Notes: generated by a model not told the origin, from the sequence alone. Counted from the first letter of the stretch, positions 10,347 through 22,256 are shown. The stretch: 64,000 nucleotides of DNA from Ascochyta rabiei (GCF_004011695.2 NC_082411.1:1-64000); one strand, 5' to 3'. Program-made: numbers and translations.

Positions 10347-12071
10347 ATGCACTGGTTGGCAGCATTAGACAGCGCTGCAGAGCGGTTTGATGGCGGTTGT
10401 CGGAGCTTTCCTCTGGCCAGCGAAGCTGACTTCGTTCGCAACTACGCGTACGAGCCGCCGAATGAGGACTACGAGAAGCTCTTCTTCTGCCGAGCGACCA
10501 TCTCACGCTCGCAGCGTGATCCAGGTGCTCGTCCGCACAGCGCAGGATGGCTGATCCCTACCCGTGACGATGCCAGCGTCTGCAAGCCTGTCTTCATTGC
10601 CTACTCCGTCTTGTCAGCGATCTGGCTTCTGCGCGAGACGCTCGCCGACGACGTCCTGCCTGACAATATCTGGGATCGTCTGGTCTGCGCGGCCGAGTCG
10701 CTTGCGGAGGACGGGATGGAAGAGCCGCCGTCTGCGCAGAAGCCCTTTGCTTCCCCTTCACAACAGGCCTCTGCTCCACCCCTGCAACAAAAGAAGCGGC
10801 CACACCTATCTGCGCCGGCCCCTACACTAAAGCGCGCTCAAACAACCACTGATGAGACACATCCAGCCAGCCCTCAGCTGTTACAGCCTAGCGAACCAGA
10901 TGAGCAGCTGAAAGACTCCCCTCTGCACATCACTACCATCTCCAACAACAACCGCTGTGTGGAGCAAAAACGCAGCAGGACACTTGCTACTTCGCGTGCG
11001 AAGAAGCGGCTTGCCCTTGGTCTGGTAGCACCTGGCGACAAGGCTCCTCTTCCAGAGCAGGCTGCCTACACCTCTATTGTGCAAAAGGACAAGTCTGTCG
11101 TCGCCTGGATCATCAAGCAGCCGGTCTCTGATGACACGGACTTCTACAGCTCCACTTAAACTCCCTACCTCACGGCCTGCACCCTTCTAGAGAAAGCGCG
11201 CGTGCTTGGAAACCAGTCCTCTTGGTACTACGCTGCCCAGTTCCTGCAGGCTTGGCGAGAACGTGGCTCACCCTTCAGAGGTGGCGGCGAGCTCGCTGGC
11301 AGCCAGAGCAGGACCGGTGCGGGAGCTAAGCGCTTGCAGCTGCTGAGTGTGCGCAACAATGCTGACAGGGATTTCTGCTTTGCCTGGAACATGTGCACAT
11401 GTTACGAAGCAGAGCTAGCAGCTGTCTATATCGAGTCTTGATGGGCGTCAGCTCTCCTAGGTTAAGCATACTCTAACAAGATAGCGCAGATCCGGCATAA
11501 CAACTTTGTATCTAGCAACAACAGGACGCGAAATTAATACAGAAAGGGACAGATCTGCACAGAGGCAGTTGCAGCGCTAGTAGAGTTAGTTAGTCCCAAC
11601 GCTACTAAGAAGGACAAGCAGGTGTTTAGACGACGGTTAGGCCAAGCCATGCGCTGGTACTCCATTAGTCAGGAGCTAGGCTGGGGCATTCTGACCCTGA
11701 TACCACACAACGAGATTGCGAATTGCTGGATAGAACGCACCCTCTGTGTAGGCCAGCTACATGTCTGGATTAAGCTACTTAAGAAGGAGTGTCTAGACAT
11801 TTGTGCAGCTAGCAAGGCACTTAAGAACTGGTTAGGGCTAGAGGGAATTGCTAGCGGGCCCATCAACGAGAAGAAAACGCTGAGCATTGAGGCGGAGGCG
11901 CCAGCAACCATCTACGAGGTGGAAGAGATTTAAGACAGCAAAGACGACGAAACTGACAACAGCGTTAACGACAGCACCAGAGAGCAAAGTCATGCTTCGC
12001 TGAAGAGTCCTACGCCAGCTCCGCGGTTGCGTCAGCTAACTTTGCTTGAATTGTTCCATCCTGTAGAGTAG
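10347..12071 (+). pseudogene. Helicase-partner gene, copy A (unknown function, broken)
   Basis: One frame runs from the first ATG at 10347 to TAG at 12069-12071, about 575 codons, interrupted by stops at 11157 (TAA), 11439 (TGA), 11463 (TAA), 11535 (TAA) and 11931 (TAA). CAA-to-TAA and CGA-to-TGA changes explain them. I do not recognise the family. The N-terminal third is globular (F-V-R-N-Y-A-Y-E, then an R-D-P-G-A-R-P-H segment), followed by a Ser/Pro/Gln/Lys-rich, probably disordered stretch with basic clusters such as K-K-R-P and R-A-K-K-R. A conserved C-terminal domain contains R-R-R-L-G-Q-A-M-R-W-Y and an acidic tail ending L-L-E-L-F-H-P-V-E. Basic clusters suggest nuclear location, an inference. 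It sits head to head with the helicase in both blocks, and its C-terminal domain recurs at 12430-12895. Confidence 0.75.
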
Positions 12072-12391
12072 ATGTTACCTGCGCTTAACTCTGAACATTG
12101 TGCTACATACCTTATCAATACTGCCCTATAACATTGCGAACATTAATATTGAAACATCTACTATATTCCACTCACGTACCGTATGCTCGATTCTTCTAGA
12201 AATTCAACATACAATTGGGACGCACTTTGTACACGTTCCGCAATTGTTGCAGCAATATTTGACTTCAGGAACAGCGAACAAATTCACGCTAAAAAAGCGA
12301 ACAAATACAGTTGAGTGTCTGTGCTCACGCTAAAATTTACATAGGCAAAGCGAACAAATACACTGTCTTTGTTCGTATAATCACTGGGAGG
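12072..12391. repeat. Block right edge: AAAGCGAACAAATACA repeats and hairpin
   Basis: Downstream of the partner gene, GCGAACAAATACA-type units occur near 12274, 12296 and 12350. The last forms a perfect inverted repeat, CGAACAAA at 12351-12358 and TTTGTTCG at 12368-12375. Copy A' keeps the pairing although both arms are mutated (CAAACAAA and TTTGTTTG). Homology between the blocks stops about 16 bp later. No gene is present. Confidence 0.6.
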
Positions 12392-12429
12392 GCTTCTGCT
12401 AAACAGAGGCTATAGACTCTCTCCTGCAC

Positions 12430-12895
12430 TTAGTTAACTTCTACTCTAACCCTTCTAAGAAAGAGCAGGATCTGTTTTAGGCGTAGCTTACTAGAGTATT
12501 TAAGTAGTATAGGGTGGCTAAAGGCCTAGGCTAGGGCGTGCTTCTAGTTATGCTAGACAACGCTATACTAAAGACTTAGATTAAGCATAAGATCTACTCC
12601 TAGGGCGTTAACGTCTTTATTAAGCTAGTTAGGAAGAAGCATCTAGATGTCTGTCTTACAGCTAAGTAATTTAATAAATAGTTAGGCCTAAAGGGTATTA
12701 TGGGAGGCAAGATTAAGGGGAAGAAGACGCTAAGAATTAAGGTTAAGGCTCTAGAGACAACTTATAAGGTAGAGGAGATTAAGGACAGTAAAGACAACAG
12801 CAAGGAAGAAGAAGAGGAAGCAGACAGGCGCGTTAAGATTACGTAGTTGCAGGTTCAGCGCTTTAAGAGTGCGCTAGTAGCGCCTCTATGCTAGA
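12430..12895 (+). pseudogene. Diverged partner-gene C-terminal fragment (RIP-dead)
   Basis: Nucleotide similarity to 11600-11960 of the copy A partner gene is clear: the segment around CCTTCTAAGAAAGAGCAGG matches the region before R-R-R-L-G, and the run GTAGAGGAGATTAAGGACAG matches the acidic tail. It is much more divergent than the copy A/copy A' pair, so it is a separate paralogue. TAG/TAA stops interrupt every frame. Only the C-terminal domain is recognisable. Confidence 0.7.
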
Positions 12896-13224
12896 TAATG
12901 CTGCCTAAGTTATTTAAAGCTATATAGCATAAACGTTAGTGTATTATATTAAGTTGTAGTAGGTAGCGCTTGTTGTATGTTATAGTAACTGCAAACCACT
13001 AACCTTACTACCTCTACCTGCAACGTTATCTGCTTTTTCTATCTACGCAGTAGTTAGGCAGCAATTCTAAAAAGCGCAAAATGTGCGCAGGGCTTAGCTG
13101 CACCTTTTGGCTGGGTCGTATCTAGCCAGTGGCGTAGCGCTGGGGTCTTCTTCTATTGTTAAAGCGGTAAATAAATTAGGGTTGCCCCGCCCTACAAACT
13201 AAAAGAACCAGGCTAGCAAATAAA
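12896..13224. other. RIP-affected spacer, no recognisable gene
   Basis: AT-rich with few CpA sites, except a short patch near 13100-13210 that retains TGG, CCA and CpG. No frame or repeat is identified. Part of it may be flanking DNA of the LINE target site. Confidence 0.4.
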
Positions 13225-14205
13225 TAATATAATTTAATTTAATTTAATTTAATTTATAAGTTTAACGTCCTGTGTAAGTCTAAGACTATATAAGACAAGA
13301 GCAGTTAAGCTACTCTATTAATTTAAGGAGCGTGATTGTAAAAGGAGGTAGTAAATATAGGTTCAGAGTCCTGTAGAAAGAGCCTATGCTCTAGGAGGTT
13401 AACAGCATTTTTTAGGTGTCTGTTGTTTATTGTAGGTACTACTTGCGGGTGCCTACCCTAGTGTCTAAAATAAAAGCTAGAGTAGCTAGGATTCACTAGG
13501 TTGTGTGTAGTAGTAGTTGCATTAAAAGTTGTTGTTCTTGTAGGCTGTCCTGCATTACTTTTCTTACTTATTTATACTCTTTACAGCTAAGTAGAAGGTG
13601 TTGTGTTGTTTATGTGTAGCTGCAGATATATCTATTACTATCTACCTTCTGTATATTGTAGAGGTATGCTTTATTATATCTATGTCCTAGTTTTAGTTGG
13701 TAGTAGGCACTTACTACCTCTTATTTGGTGTTTTTAGGTAGTTTTATCGTATTTGTTAGTCCTAGCTAGTATTTTGCTGTGTAGGTGTCTGCTTTCCTTA
13801 GGATTACTTTAGCTGTGTAGGTAACTAGTTTGTAATCCCATTTGTCTGTTGTTATAGCCTTTACTTAAATTCTAGTTATAGCAATGCTTGTGGCGTTAGA
13901 GGTAGGCCTCTTTTTTGTTGCTTCTTTTGCTAGAAGGTCTGCTTTCTTGTTTCCTGCAATGTCTTAGTGGCCAGGGGTCCATTTAAGGCTTATTGTGGCT
14001 CCTTTATCTTTAATAATTTTAGCTACCTTTATGCAGCGTATTTGCTAAGCTTGTCCAGGCTTGTTTAAGGGGGTTTTTAGTCTTAGGATAGCTGCCTAGT
14101 TATCTGCAAAGACTTGGATGTCTTGTCCTGTAGTAGCTATAGTAGCTGTAATTTTAAGGCAAATAAATATATTAGGGTCTAATTTAAAAACTACTAGCTG
14201 CTAGA
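13225..14205 (-). pseudogene. 5'-truncated LINE (Tad1-like) with RNase H domain
   Basis: The minus strand around 13920-14130 encodes a type I RNase H segment: V-F-A-D-N followed by A-A-I-L-R-L, then L-K-W-T-P-G-H and D-I-A-G-N-K-K-A-D-L-L-A-K-E-A. This arrangement is typical of the RNase H domain of fungal non-LTR retrotransposons. The 3' end carries an (AATTT)n-type tail at about 13228-13257. TAG/TAA stops replace expected Gln or Trp codons. Only about 1 kb remains; the 5' side stops at telomere-like repeats at 14206. The family name is inferred from the RNase H motif pattern. Confidence 0.75.
13226..13258. repeat. AATTT microsatellite, LINE 3' tail
   Basis: Several AATTT units in tandem (TTTAATTTAATTTAATTT) lie at the 3' end of the minus-strand LINE, where a simple-repeat tail is expected. 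Confidence 0.75.
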
Positions 14206-14410
14206 AGTAACCCTAACCCTAACTTGCGTCTAGTCTAGAACCTAACTCCTACTCTAACCACCCCTCTAATATCTGCTTAGCTTCTACCTTTACTATATGT
14301 GCTCCTTATTAGCCCTTCTTACTTTCTTCTACTGTTTGTTGCCCCTGTTTATTATCTGCTTACCCTAAATACCAGTAACCCTAACCCTAACTTGCGTCTA
14401 GGCCTAACCA
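14206..14410. repeat. Two interstitial telomere-repeat segments
   Basis: The sequence AGTAACCCTAACCCTAAC followed by TTGCGTCTAG occurs at about 14206 and again at 14374, 168 bp apart. Each copy holds two CCCTAA units in the same orientation as the real telomere. The intervening DNA is C-rich and G-poor, resembling the terminal tract but with some G. Confidence 0.8.
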
Positions 14411-14499
14411 CAACTCTACTACCCTAACTTCTGTTCTGCCCTAAACCTAACTCTACTACACTTAACCTACGTCCTAGCCTAAACCTAACTTAGCTGCAC
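14411..14499. other. C-rich spacer 3' of the diverged helicase
   Basis: Degenerate CCTAAC-type sequence continues here. No gene is seen, and the boundary with the helicase relic is approximate. Confidence 0.35.
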
Positions 14500-17400
14500 T
14501 GCTTCTATAAATTGTGAACTAAAAACTGTTTTATTAGCTACCACTACGCCTACTACTTCTACTCTGCTATTAACTGCGTAATCTAACAAAACTCCCCTAC
14601 TAACCTGTTGCTTTAAAACACTCTAACGCCTGTTCACGCTCTAAATGCTTAATTAATTTTTCTATAAAACTCGCATTAACGCCCTGCTCTACTAACTAGC
14701 CAATCTACTACTCTGTTACGCCCTCCCCACCCCCGTACACTAATCCTAACAACCCTGCCACTAACACCCCTTAGTATTAATAATCCCTTCTGTCTGCCCT
14801 CTAATACTGTCTATGTCTATTATCTTCCTATTAGTTGCACACCTCCTGTAGTACTCTACACTAAAAACAACCTACATACTCCTTAAACTACATCTTCTCC
14901 TCTACTGCCTTAATTATCTCCTTAGCCTGCTAGCTCTCTAGCCTCTAACACTGCTGCACGTTGTGCTTGCTCTATCTGTTGCCTACTACCTTACATATCC
15001 TACACTGCTTTGTCTACTATACTAACTGCCTGCGCAACTACTCTATATTAGTAAACTCTTACTACTGCTGCTGTATTAACGTCTGTTACAGGCTACGTTG
15101 TGCTTACTGCTGCTGCTTAAACACCTACTATGCCTCCTCTTACTCTGCCTTAACTGTGTCTGTATCCTCTTTATTACTAATACCTCCCTTACCTTCCTCT
15201 TCCCCCTCTTCCCCTTCTTTCTCCGTCTCCTCCTTGTCTTCTTCCTTACTGTCTGCTCCTCTGCACACGTTGCACTTCTCCTCTCCCTCTTTACACACTA
15301 CCTGCTCTTTCTCTTACCTATCTAAATACCTGTCTAACACTACCTACCTGCATGTTGCTGTCTTGTCTATGCCTTCCACGTACGCTTACACTAACTGCTG
15401 TTCTACCTCTACCTACTAGTCCTTAGCTACCTGCTGCTTACCTTCCTGCATAATTATAATTACCTTACTACGTAACCTATTGCGTCCTGTATACCTGCTT
15501 TCCTATATAAAATCTAATATAGTAAACAGCTAATTAATATGTATAATATACTAGATATTAGGTATATCTATACCTATCCCTAACGCGCTAGTTGCTATAA
15601 TTACCTACTTCTTACCTGCAGTAAATTCTTCTAATATGCTTACTTTGCCTACAGCCTTATAATAGTATGCGTAACAGCCTAACTACTTTACTAACACCTT
15701 AACCTTTAGCACTAAATTACTGTAAACTACAACCTTACCTCCTATCTTGTGCTTGCGCAACTTCTGCTGCACTATGCCTAACACTATCTCTTCTACTTCC
15801 TTCTTCTTTACTGCCTTGCCTACCCTAATTACGCAGTACGCCACGTTCGCCCTTATAGTGTCTGCCTAGAACAAATTAACCTAATCTTACTTAACGTACA
15901 TCTGCTAGAACAACTTGTCCTTCTTACTTAGTAGCAATATTACTGTTAACATTACTATCTGCGTCTTAGTAGCTGCTAACTTGCCTAGCTTCTGCATCTC
16001 CTTGCAGAAATTTTACTAGCAGTTTAACATAATATAACACTTATTAATTATAATCTAGTCTAACTACTGCGTTGCTTGCAACTAGTTTAAAAATGTTACA
16101 AACTCTTCCCTAACTGCTAACTTAGGCGTTACTAACATAACTGCAGCTACGTCTAGCAGGCAATAACTGTTCTACTTAGCGCACAATATACCTAACTTCC
16201 TGTATTACTGTATTATATCTCCTTATAACGCAATTAACAGCACTATAACTACTATTATACTACCCTGCTTAGCTTATACTAGTAATATAAACAACATACA
16301 CTTACCTACCCCTATTAGCAGTACAGCCACTATATAACTCTTACTAGTAATAATAGCGTTAATAGCCTCTTTCTGCACGCTGCGAAACTTAGCTACCTTG
16401 CCTATTATCTGCTATATCTGCGCGGCTATGTCTATCTTCCTTAACTAGCCCTACTAATCCATCCTTGCCTTGTCTGCCTTGCTCTTAAACAGGGCCTGCT
16501 TGCGCTTCTTGCACCTATTGTTATTGTTGTCTACGCCTGCTTAGAACATTAAAAACTAGTGCTAATCTGTGCTTAACATACAGAACTACTGCTGCCTATC
16601 TATAACTACCCCTACCTGTTCTATAATACCTTATGTGTATATTATCTCTGTAATATGTACTATATACTCTGCCTACATATCTATAATAGCTAACTACGTG
16701 TTCTCCTCGTCCTACGCCTTGTTCTTGTCTCCCTTGTCTACTTAGAACGCAGTAGACCTACGCAAAAACTACTAGCTAATACTAATAGTAATATTACAAT
16801 ACGCTAGGATAGTTAATTCTAACCCTAGTCTAATCCTGCTCTTGCGCTTTAACGCCTCTTAGAACTAGTTGCTTGTCTACTTACAGCTGCTTAGGTTAGC
16901 TAGCCACATATGCAATAAAATCACCTCCTTCTCCTACACTATTACCTCTAACTACTACTAGAATAGTAACACTAACCACATGTAGTACACTAACAGCTTG
17001 CCTACCTTACGCAGTAAGTACTAGTAGATATTCTTAACGTTGCTGCTTACGCTGTATCCCTTATAGTACTACGTTATAAACACAACTATACTGTTCTTAA
17101 TAAATATGTTGCAGTGCCCGCCCTTAGCAGTGTTACTGTGCTAGATGCTTATTATCTCTAGGCCTCTTACTAGCTATCTGCCTGCCATATGCATTAACAT
17201 AATTAACTTCTCCTAGAACGCTACTACTTAATCTATGTACTGCTCTACCTTCTGCGTGTTAATGCCTAAATAGGCCCCCTGCTTTATGAACCAGTCCCAG
17301 ATAGCAGCGTCCTACCCTACCTGCTAGAACAACTACCCCTCTCTATTAACAGGGATGCAGGTGCGCTAGTCCTTTAAAAAATTCTACCTAGGCTGCTTGT

Positions 17401-19450
17401 TAGTTAGGTTGTTGCGTAAACAGTCCTATAGTACGCTAGAGATAGGCTTAGTAGCCCTGCTGTTGCTAAACAACAACTTGTCTATTAATAACTACTAGCT
17501 CTCTGTTGCTAATCTGTGTACTATGCTGCAGAACTGTGCTATACTAAACTGCAAGCTCTTATATAATAACTTGTCCTAGCTAACCTACTTAACGTGCCTG
17601 CGTAATGTTATGTTATAATAGATCTTTAAACTATACGTCTGTAGATCTAGCATCTACTATATTAGGCTGTAGCTGCTACGCACTATAAACTAGTCTATTA
17701 TCTCCTACATAAACTGCAAACATCCTTTACACTAGCGTTAGGGCAAGCTACTATTGCTCTTATACGCGCTGTTGCTGTTAAAATTATCTAGCTTGTCTCC
17801 CTCCTTATTATTAGCTGTGCCTAATAACTCTAACGCCTACTACATAACTATAAACTGCGCCACCTTAATAACAGCTAAATAAATAGGCAGATACTGCTTA
17901 GCGCCCTTCTAACTATTCTTCTTAACGCCTAATATAGCTAACATGTACACTAACGCGCTGTTATACTCCCTATAGGTAATCTTCTAGCTTATTAATATAA
18001 TATAAAACTCTAAACACACCTACTAGATACTTAACAACTTAGTTAGCTTAATAATAGTGTTAGTAGTTATATTTCTATCTGTCTCTATCTTATTAATGCC
18101 CTTATTAACATTGTCTGCTATGCCCTCCTTAACGTTGTCTGCTATGCCCTCCTCGCCGTCGTCTACGTCCATCTCTTCCCCTTCTCCTTCCTCTTTATTG
18201 TCTGCCCCCCCTTCTGCAATCCTTTCTACCTCTTCTACTAACGCCTTCTACATGTCTTACTGCTAGCGTATAAACTCGTACGTAGGGCTCTTCTATATAT
18301 ACTTGCGCTAGGTACATATAAAAAACATAACTATCTACTGCTATAGCTGTATATGCTTAATAATTAACTACTTATCTATATACAGCTACAACAGCTAGTA
18401 CTACATCTAGTGCTTCTCTATCTAGATAGCCTCTAGCTGTATAAACACGCTAATGCGGTAGATAACAGACACTTAACTAAACTGCGCTAATCCCTCTATT
18501 GCTGCCTACATAGCTGCCTCCACAGGCTTAGCCTACTGCTCCTGCCTAGGATTAGGCTCTACTATAGGTTTATTAATGCACACTAACAACTTAGGCTGCT
18601 CTATGCCTACTAGATACAGCAACTACTACATCTACTCTAGCTACAGGTTCACCTTATCTTGCTTGCCCTCCTAGATAGTGTTTTACTGCTGCGTTTTAAT
18701 GCTAGCCTATACTTAAGATTTCTGCTTACCTACCTACGCCTACGCTGCGTTGCCGCTAATAGGCACCGCCTCTAGTGTGTTGCTAGTAGGCTGCTGGACC
18801 TAGAAATACTATAACCCCTAGCCCTGCACTAACAACTGCTAGCAATGCACCCTCTTAGAATACCTGTCAACGCGCTCCTATATCGTCTTCTGCTGCACCT
18901 CGCTTAGGTGTCTGCCTTTCTCTGCTAGCAACTACTTATAGGTATCCTGCTAATAGTTCTTTATTACGCGTTTGCTTTAGAATATCTAGTAGTAATAGTT
19001 AGGGTCTAATTAATATAACATCCTGTCTGTGTACACAGGCAACAGATAGATAGGCTTAATAACCTAGCTAGGTACCTCTAGCTCGCTGGCGTACTAGATT
19101 AAACTAGCCTAGTTGCCTACTTCCTCTGCTATAGCTTTAGCTTACTTATGCTAGGTAGGGTGCGTGCGCTGCACATGGCTTTTAATCTAGCTAGGCAAAA
19201 TGCTGTGCCTACACGCTTTGTACACAGCTAACGCGTACTTAACTATATGCTTAAAATGCTTACTTATAATACTACTCTCTACTATAATAACTGCTTAACA
19301 ATAGTATATAGGTAAATAACTGTCTAGATATAGCTGTATTTAACTACAGACTGTATGCTATCTATAGCGCTGTTAACGCGTCTTCCTATAGATTTAACGC
19401 AGCTGCGTATATAGGTAACGTTAGTAATTACTAGTTATAATCTTAGAACG
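14500..19450 (-). pseudogene. Second, diverged telomere-linked helicase (RIP-dead)
   Basis: A minus-strand TLH relic, recognisable despite many stops. Near 16270-16340 the complement encodes a V-L-L-I-G-x-G-K-x-M-L-F walker-A-like segment, matching motif I of copy A in both sequence and context (the nearby T-P-K-type block corresponds to GGCGTTACTA at about 16127). Near 18770-18960 the N-terminal region encodes Q-E-R-V-D-R-Y and H-C-Q-Q-L-L-V-Q-G, an arrangement typical of TLH N termini. It shares order and spacing with copy A but only patchy nucleotide identity, so it is a different paralogue. All frames carry many TAG/TAA codons. Both ends are approximate. Confidence 0.65.
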
Positions 19451-19757
19451 CCTCTAAACCTAGTTGTGTGGGTTGTTGCAACCCTATAAACCTTACCCTA
19501 ACCTTAAACACAAAACACTAACCTTATTAACTACATAGGTTCTAGGGCTGTAAATTAGATATAATATGTAACTTAGTGCGCTAATTAACATACTTAAGTT
19601 TTAGACAAATTAGCCTTAGGGAACCTAATAACACTAGCCTCTAAATGTAACAACATAGAGCCTGTATTCTTAGAAATACGCCTGCGCCCTGAATATCTCA
19701 GCCCTAATAAAAAGGATCCCTTAACAACATTCAGGGCTCCATGTCGTTACCGCCCTG
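19451..19757. other. Junction between diverged helicase and copy A'
   Basis: Contains degenerate telomere-like CCCTAACC near 19495 and a short, less mutated patch at about 19681-19757 with an inverted repeat, GCCCTGAAT (near 19686) and ATTCAGGGC (near 19729). No gene is seen. Homology to copy A starts right after it. Confidence 0.5.
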
Positions 19758-20199
19758 GGATAGGGACTTACTTAGTTTGGTCTGCTCTCTCTAGATTGTA
19801 GGCCCTTCCTAGATCAGGGGCTCTTCTTAAATAATTGGCTCTTACTACTTAGGGGCACTGATGTGGACTCCCTTAGCTTGCAGGGACCACTTTTAGGCCA
19901 CTTAGGGGGACTACTTTTAGACTACTTAGGGTGGCGCACTACTTGGCGCGCTACTTAGGGAACCACACAGGGAACTACTTAGGAACTACTTAGATTAGGG
20001 GACCTACTTAGGTTGGACGTGCTACTTAGGTAGGGCAACCACTTAGGTTAACGCACTACTTGTAGAACTACTTAGGGAACTATGTAGGTTTGTGCTGACT
20101 ACGCAGCTTAATGCTAACTATGTAACTGTGTAGATTAATGCTTACTACGCAGGTTAATGCTTACTACGCAGGTTAATGCTAACTATGCGGGTTAGTGCT

Positions 20200-20350
20200 A
20201 ACTACGTAGATTAGGGGATCCGCATAGGTTAGGGGCTCTACTTAGGTTAGGGGATCTGCATAGGTTAGGGGCTCTACTTAGGTTAGGGGCTCTACTTAGG
20301 TTAGGGGCTCTACTTAGGTTAGGGGGCTCTACTTAGGTTAGCGGGTATCA
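20200..20350. repeat. Minisatellite of copy A', converted to TTAGGGG-like units
   Basis: About seven 18-bp units of the form GGGCTCTACTTAGGTTAG. Compared with copy A, GGGTTGGGG has become AGGTTAGGGG, so each unit now contains TTAGGGG. The change is the expected RIP transition at CCA on the opposite strand. Confidence 0.85.
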
Positions 20351-22256
20351 CTTAGGTTGTAGGGACTACTTTAGTTAGTAGCCCTTCTCTAGGCGTTTCT
20401 TTCTATATCTCTAAAGTGTCTGTGTTGCTATTTAGCTGTTTTGTACTTTCTAACTTGTAATTACTATACAGTCGCAAGTCAGCCTATAGTACAATTCTCC
20501 TAACTTCTCCTAACCTAAGGTTTTAGGTTACAGTTATATTAAACATATTCTTTCTAGTCTACTAAATACAACTACATATACCCCTCCTCCTAAGCATATA
20601 GGAAATAACACATCTAGCTTATATCTCTCTAGCCTATCTTAATCTTTAATCTAAGCTACTTATAAAGCTAGAGCTTATTACTACTATGTATAATTGCAGC
20701 GTCTTATATCTACTACTCTAGCTATAGCGTGCACATTAGTAGCTAGCAGGTAAGCAGCGCAGCTACTGCTCTCTAGAGCACTCTATTGTACTAGTAAGGC
20801 ACATGCATCTCTTATATCTTAAACGCACCCTATATGCTTGTTTCCTCCTACTTATTATAGATAGCTTAGGGCGCCTAGCAGTAAAAACACTGCGCACTCT
20901 TCTTCTACTTTACTTAGTGTATTAATTTCACCTTAGACTCTATTAATGTTATCTGCGCTCTGCTAGCCTTTAAACAGTCCTTCTAGTTATAGCGCGCTAG
21001 GTTAGCCTAAGTAGCTATGCAGATAGCGCACGTATTACTCTAGCGCTAGAAGTGCTACTCTATCTGCTCTAGGTTATATACTTTTTGTTCTGTCCTTTAC
21101 TATTACTAGATCTTAACCTTCTACTCTTTAATAACTATAGCTCGCTCTAGATATCTGCGCTGTTCCTCTGCTGCTACTGCTGCAGTGTCGGCCTGCGTCT
21201 CCTCTAGCTCTTTCTGCTCTTCTTTAACAGCTTGTTACTTAGTACTACTAGGGTGTCGCTTATATAGATTATACTTTAACTCTCCTATCTTATATTACTA
21301 CCTATTCTGTCTACTGTCTATATGCTTATCTATTGTAATTTACTAATAGGATTTAACTATTATAAACTCTTTTACAGGTTACTCTAGCTTATAGCTAAGC
21401 GCCTTCTCTACCTTCCCCTCTTTTGTTATATAGCACGCTCTTATAACAATAGATTTGCTATTAAGCCCTATTTGTTCTGCCTAGCTGCTCTCTTGTATAT
21501 ATTAGAGCAGCAGGGAACACATAGCAACGTAGATTACTACCTAGACGCCTGCAGCGTTAAGCCTAAGACCTAGTATGTTTATAGCTGTGTAAAGCTTCTC
21601 TATGTCTAGGGTAAAGCTTTGCAATATGCGTGCCTTTTCCTTATTTAAGCCTATCTAGTAGTAGTATATAGAGCACTGCAGAAGCTTTACAAGCTGTTTT
21701 ATCTTATCTACAGTTAGATAATAGACAATAATCTGCGCCTTAGGTCTATACCTACTCCTCTTTACAGCTATAAGCTTAATAAGTACTTTTTCTAGCGTAC
21801 TATATGTGTACTCTAGCACCTAGTATATAATATTTGTTTATATAGTGCGTTTATTGCAGTATATAGTTATAGTCTAGGTATTAAGCCCTATAGTGTGTAA
21901 GAAGGCAGGCTACAGCGTAGTTAGTAAGGTTATAGTTAGGTAAACAACCTATATACCCTTCTCTATTATCTCTACTATCTTAAAGAGGTCTAGCTGCTAG
22001 TCCTGTGTTAAGTCTAGTAGTATATAGCACTCGTCTATTATAATACAATCTAGCTAATAGAGTATGCACTTTTTATTAATAAACCTGCTAAATACCTTTA
22101 TAACTATGCTCTTAGGTGTTACTAGTATAATACAAGCCTAGTATAGCAGTCTTCTTCTATCCTACTTTGCGCAGGGGATACTAAGCTAGTTGCAGTAATC
22201 TTGCAGATTGTCTTGCAAGGCATTTAACAGAGCTACAACTACAGAGACACTGCCTA

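Larger units (their letters stand above)
4562..12391. repeat. Duplicated helicase/partner block, copy A (lightly mutated)
   Basis: This 7.8-kb block aligns throughout with 19758-29332 once a 1.83-kb transposon is removed from the latter. Shared edges are GGAT plus a G-rich region on the left and TCACTGGGAGG on the right; flanks differ outside. Differences are mostly G-to-A and C-to-T in the inner copy. Contents in order are the 18-bp minisatellite, a telomere-linked helicase on the minus strand, a short intergenic region, and the partner gene on the plus strand. Copy A keeps most of its CpA and CpG, but both genes already carry stop codons. Confidence 0.9.

Noticed and set aside
4562..12391. 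The block as a Starship or other tyrosine-recombinase element
   Set aside because: No tyrosine recombinase or captain-like gene, and no target duplication at the two block edges.
14961..15419. 152-codon plus-strand frame in the diverged helicase region
   Set aside because: It is antisense to the helicase relic, low-complexity and rich in Ser, Leu and Tyr, as expected from CT-rich RIP-mutated DNA.
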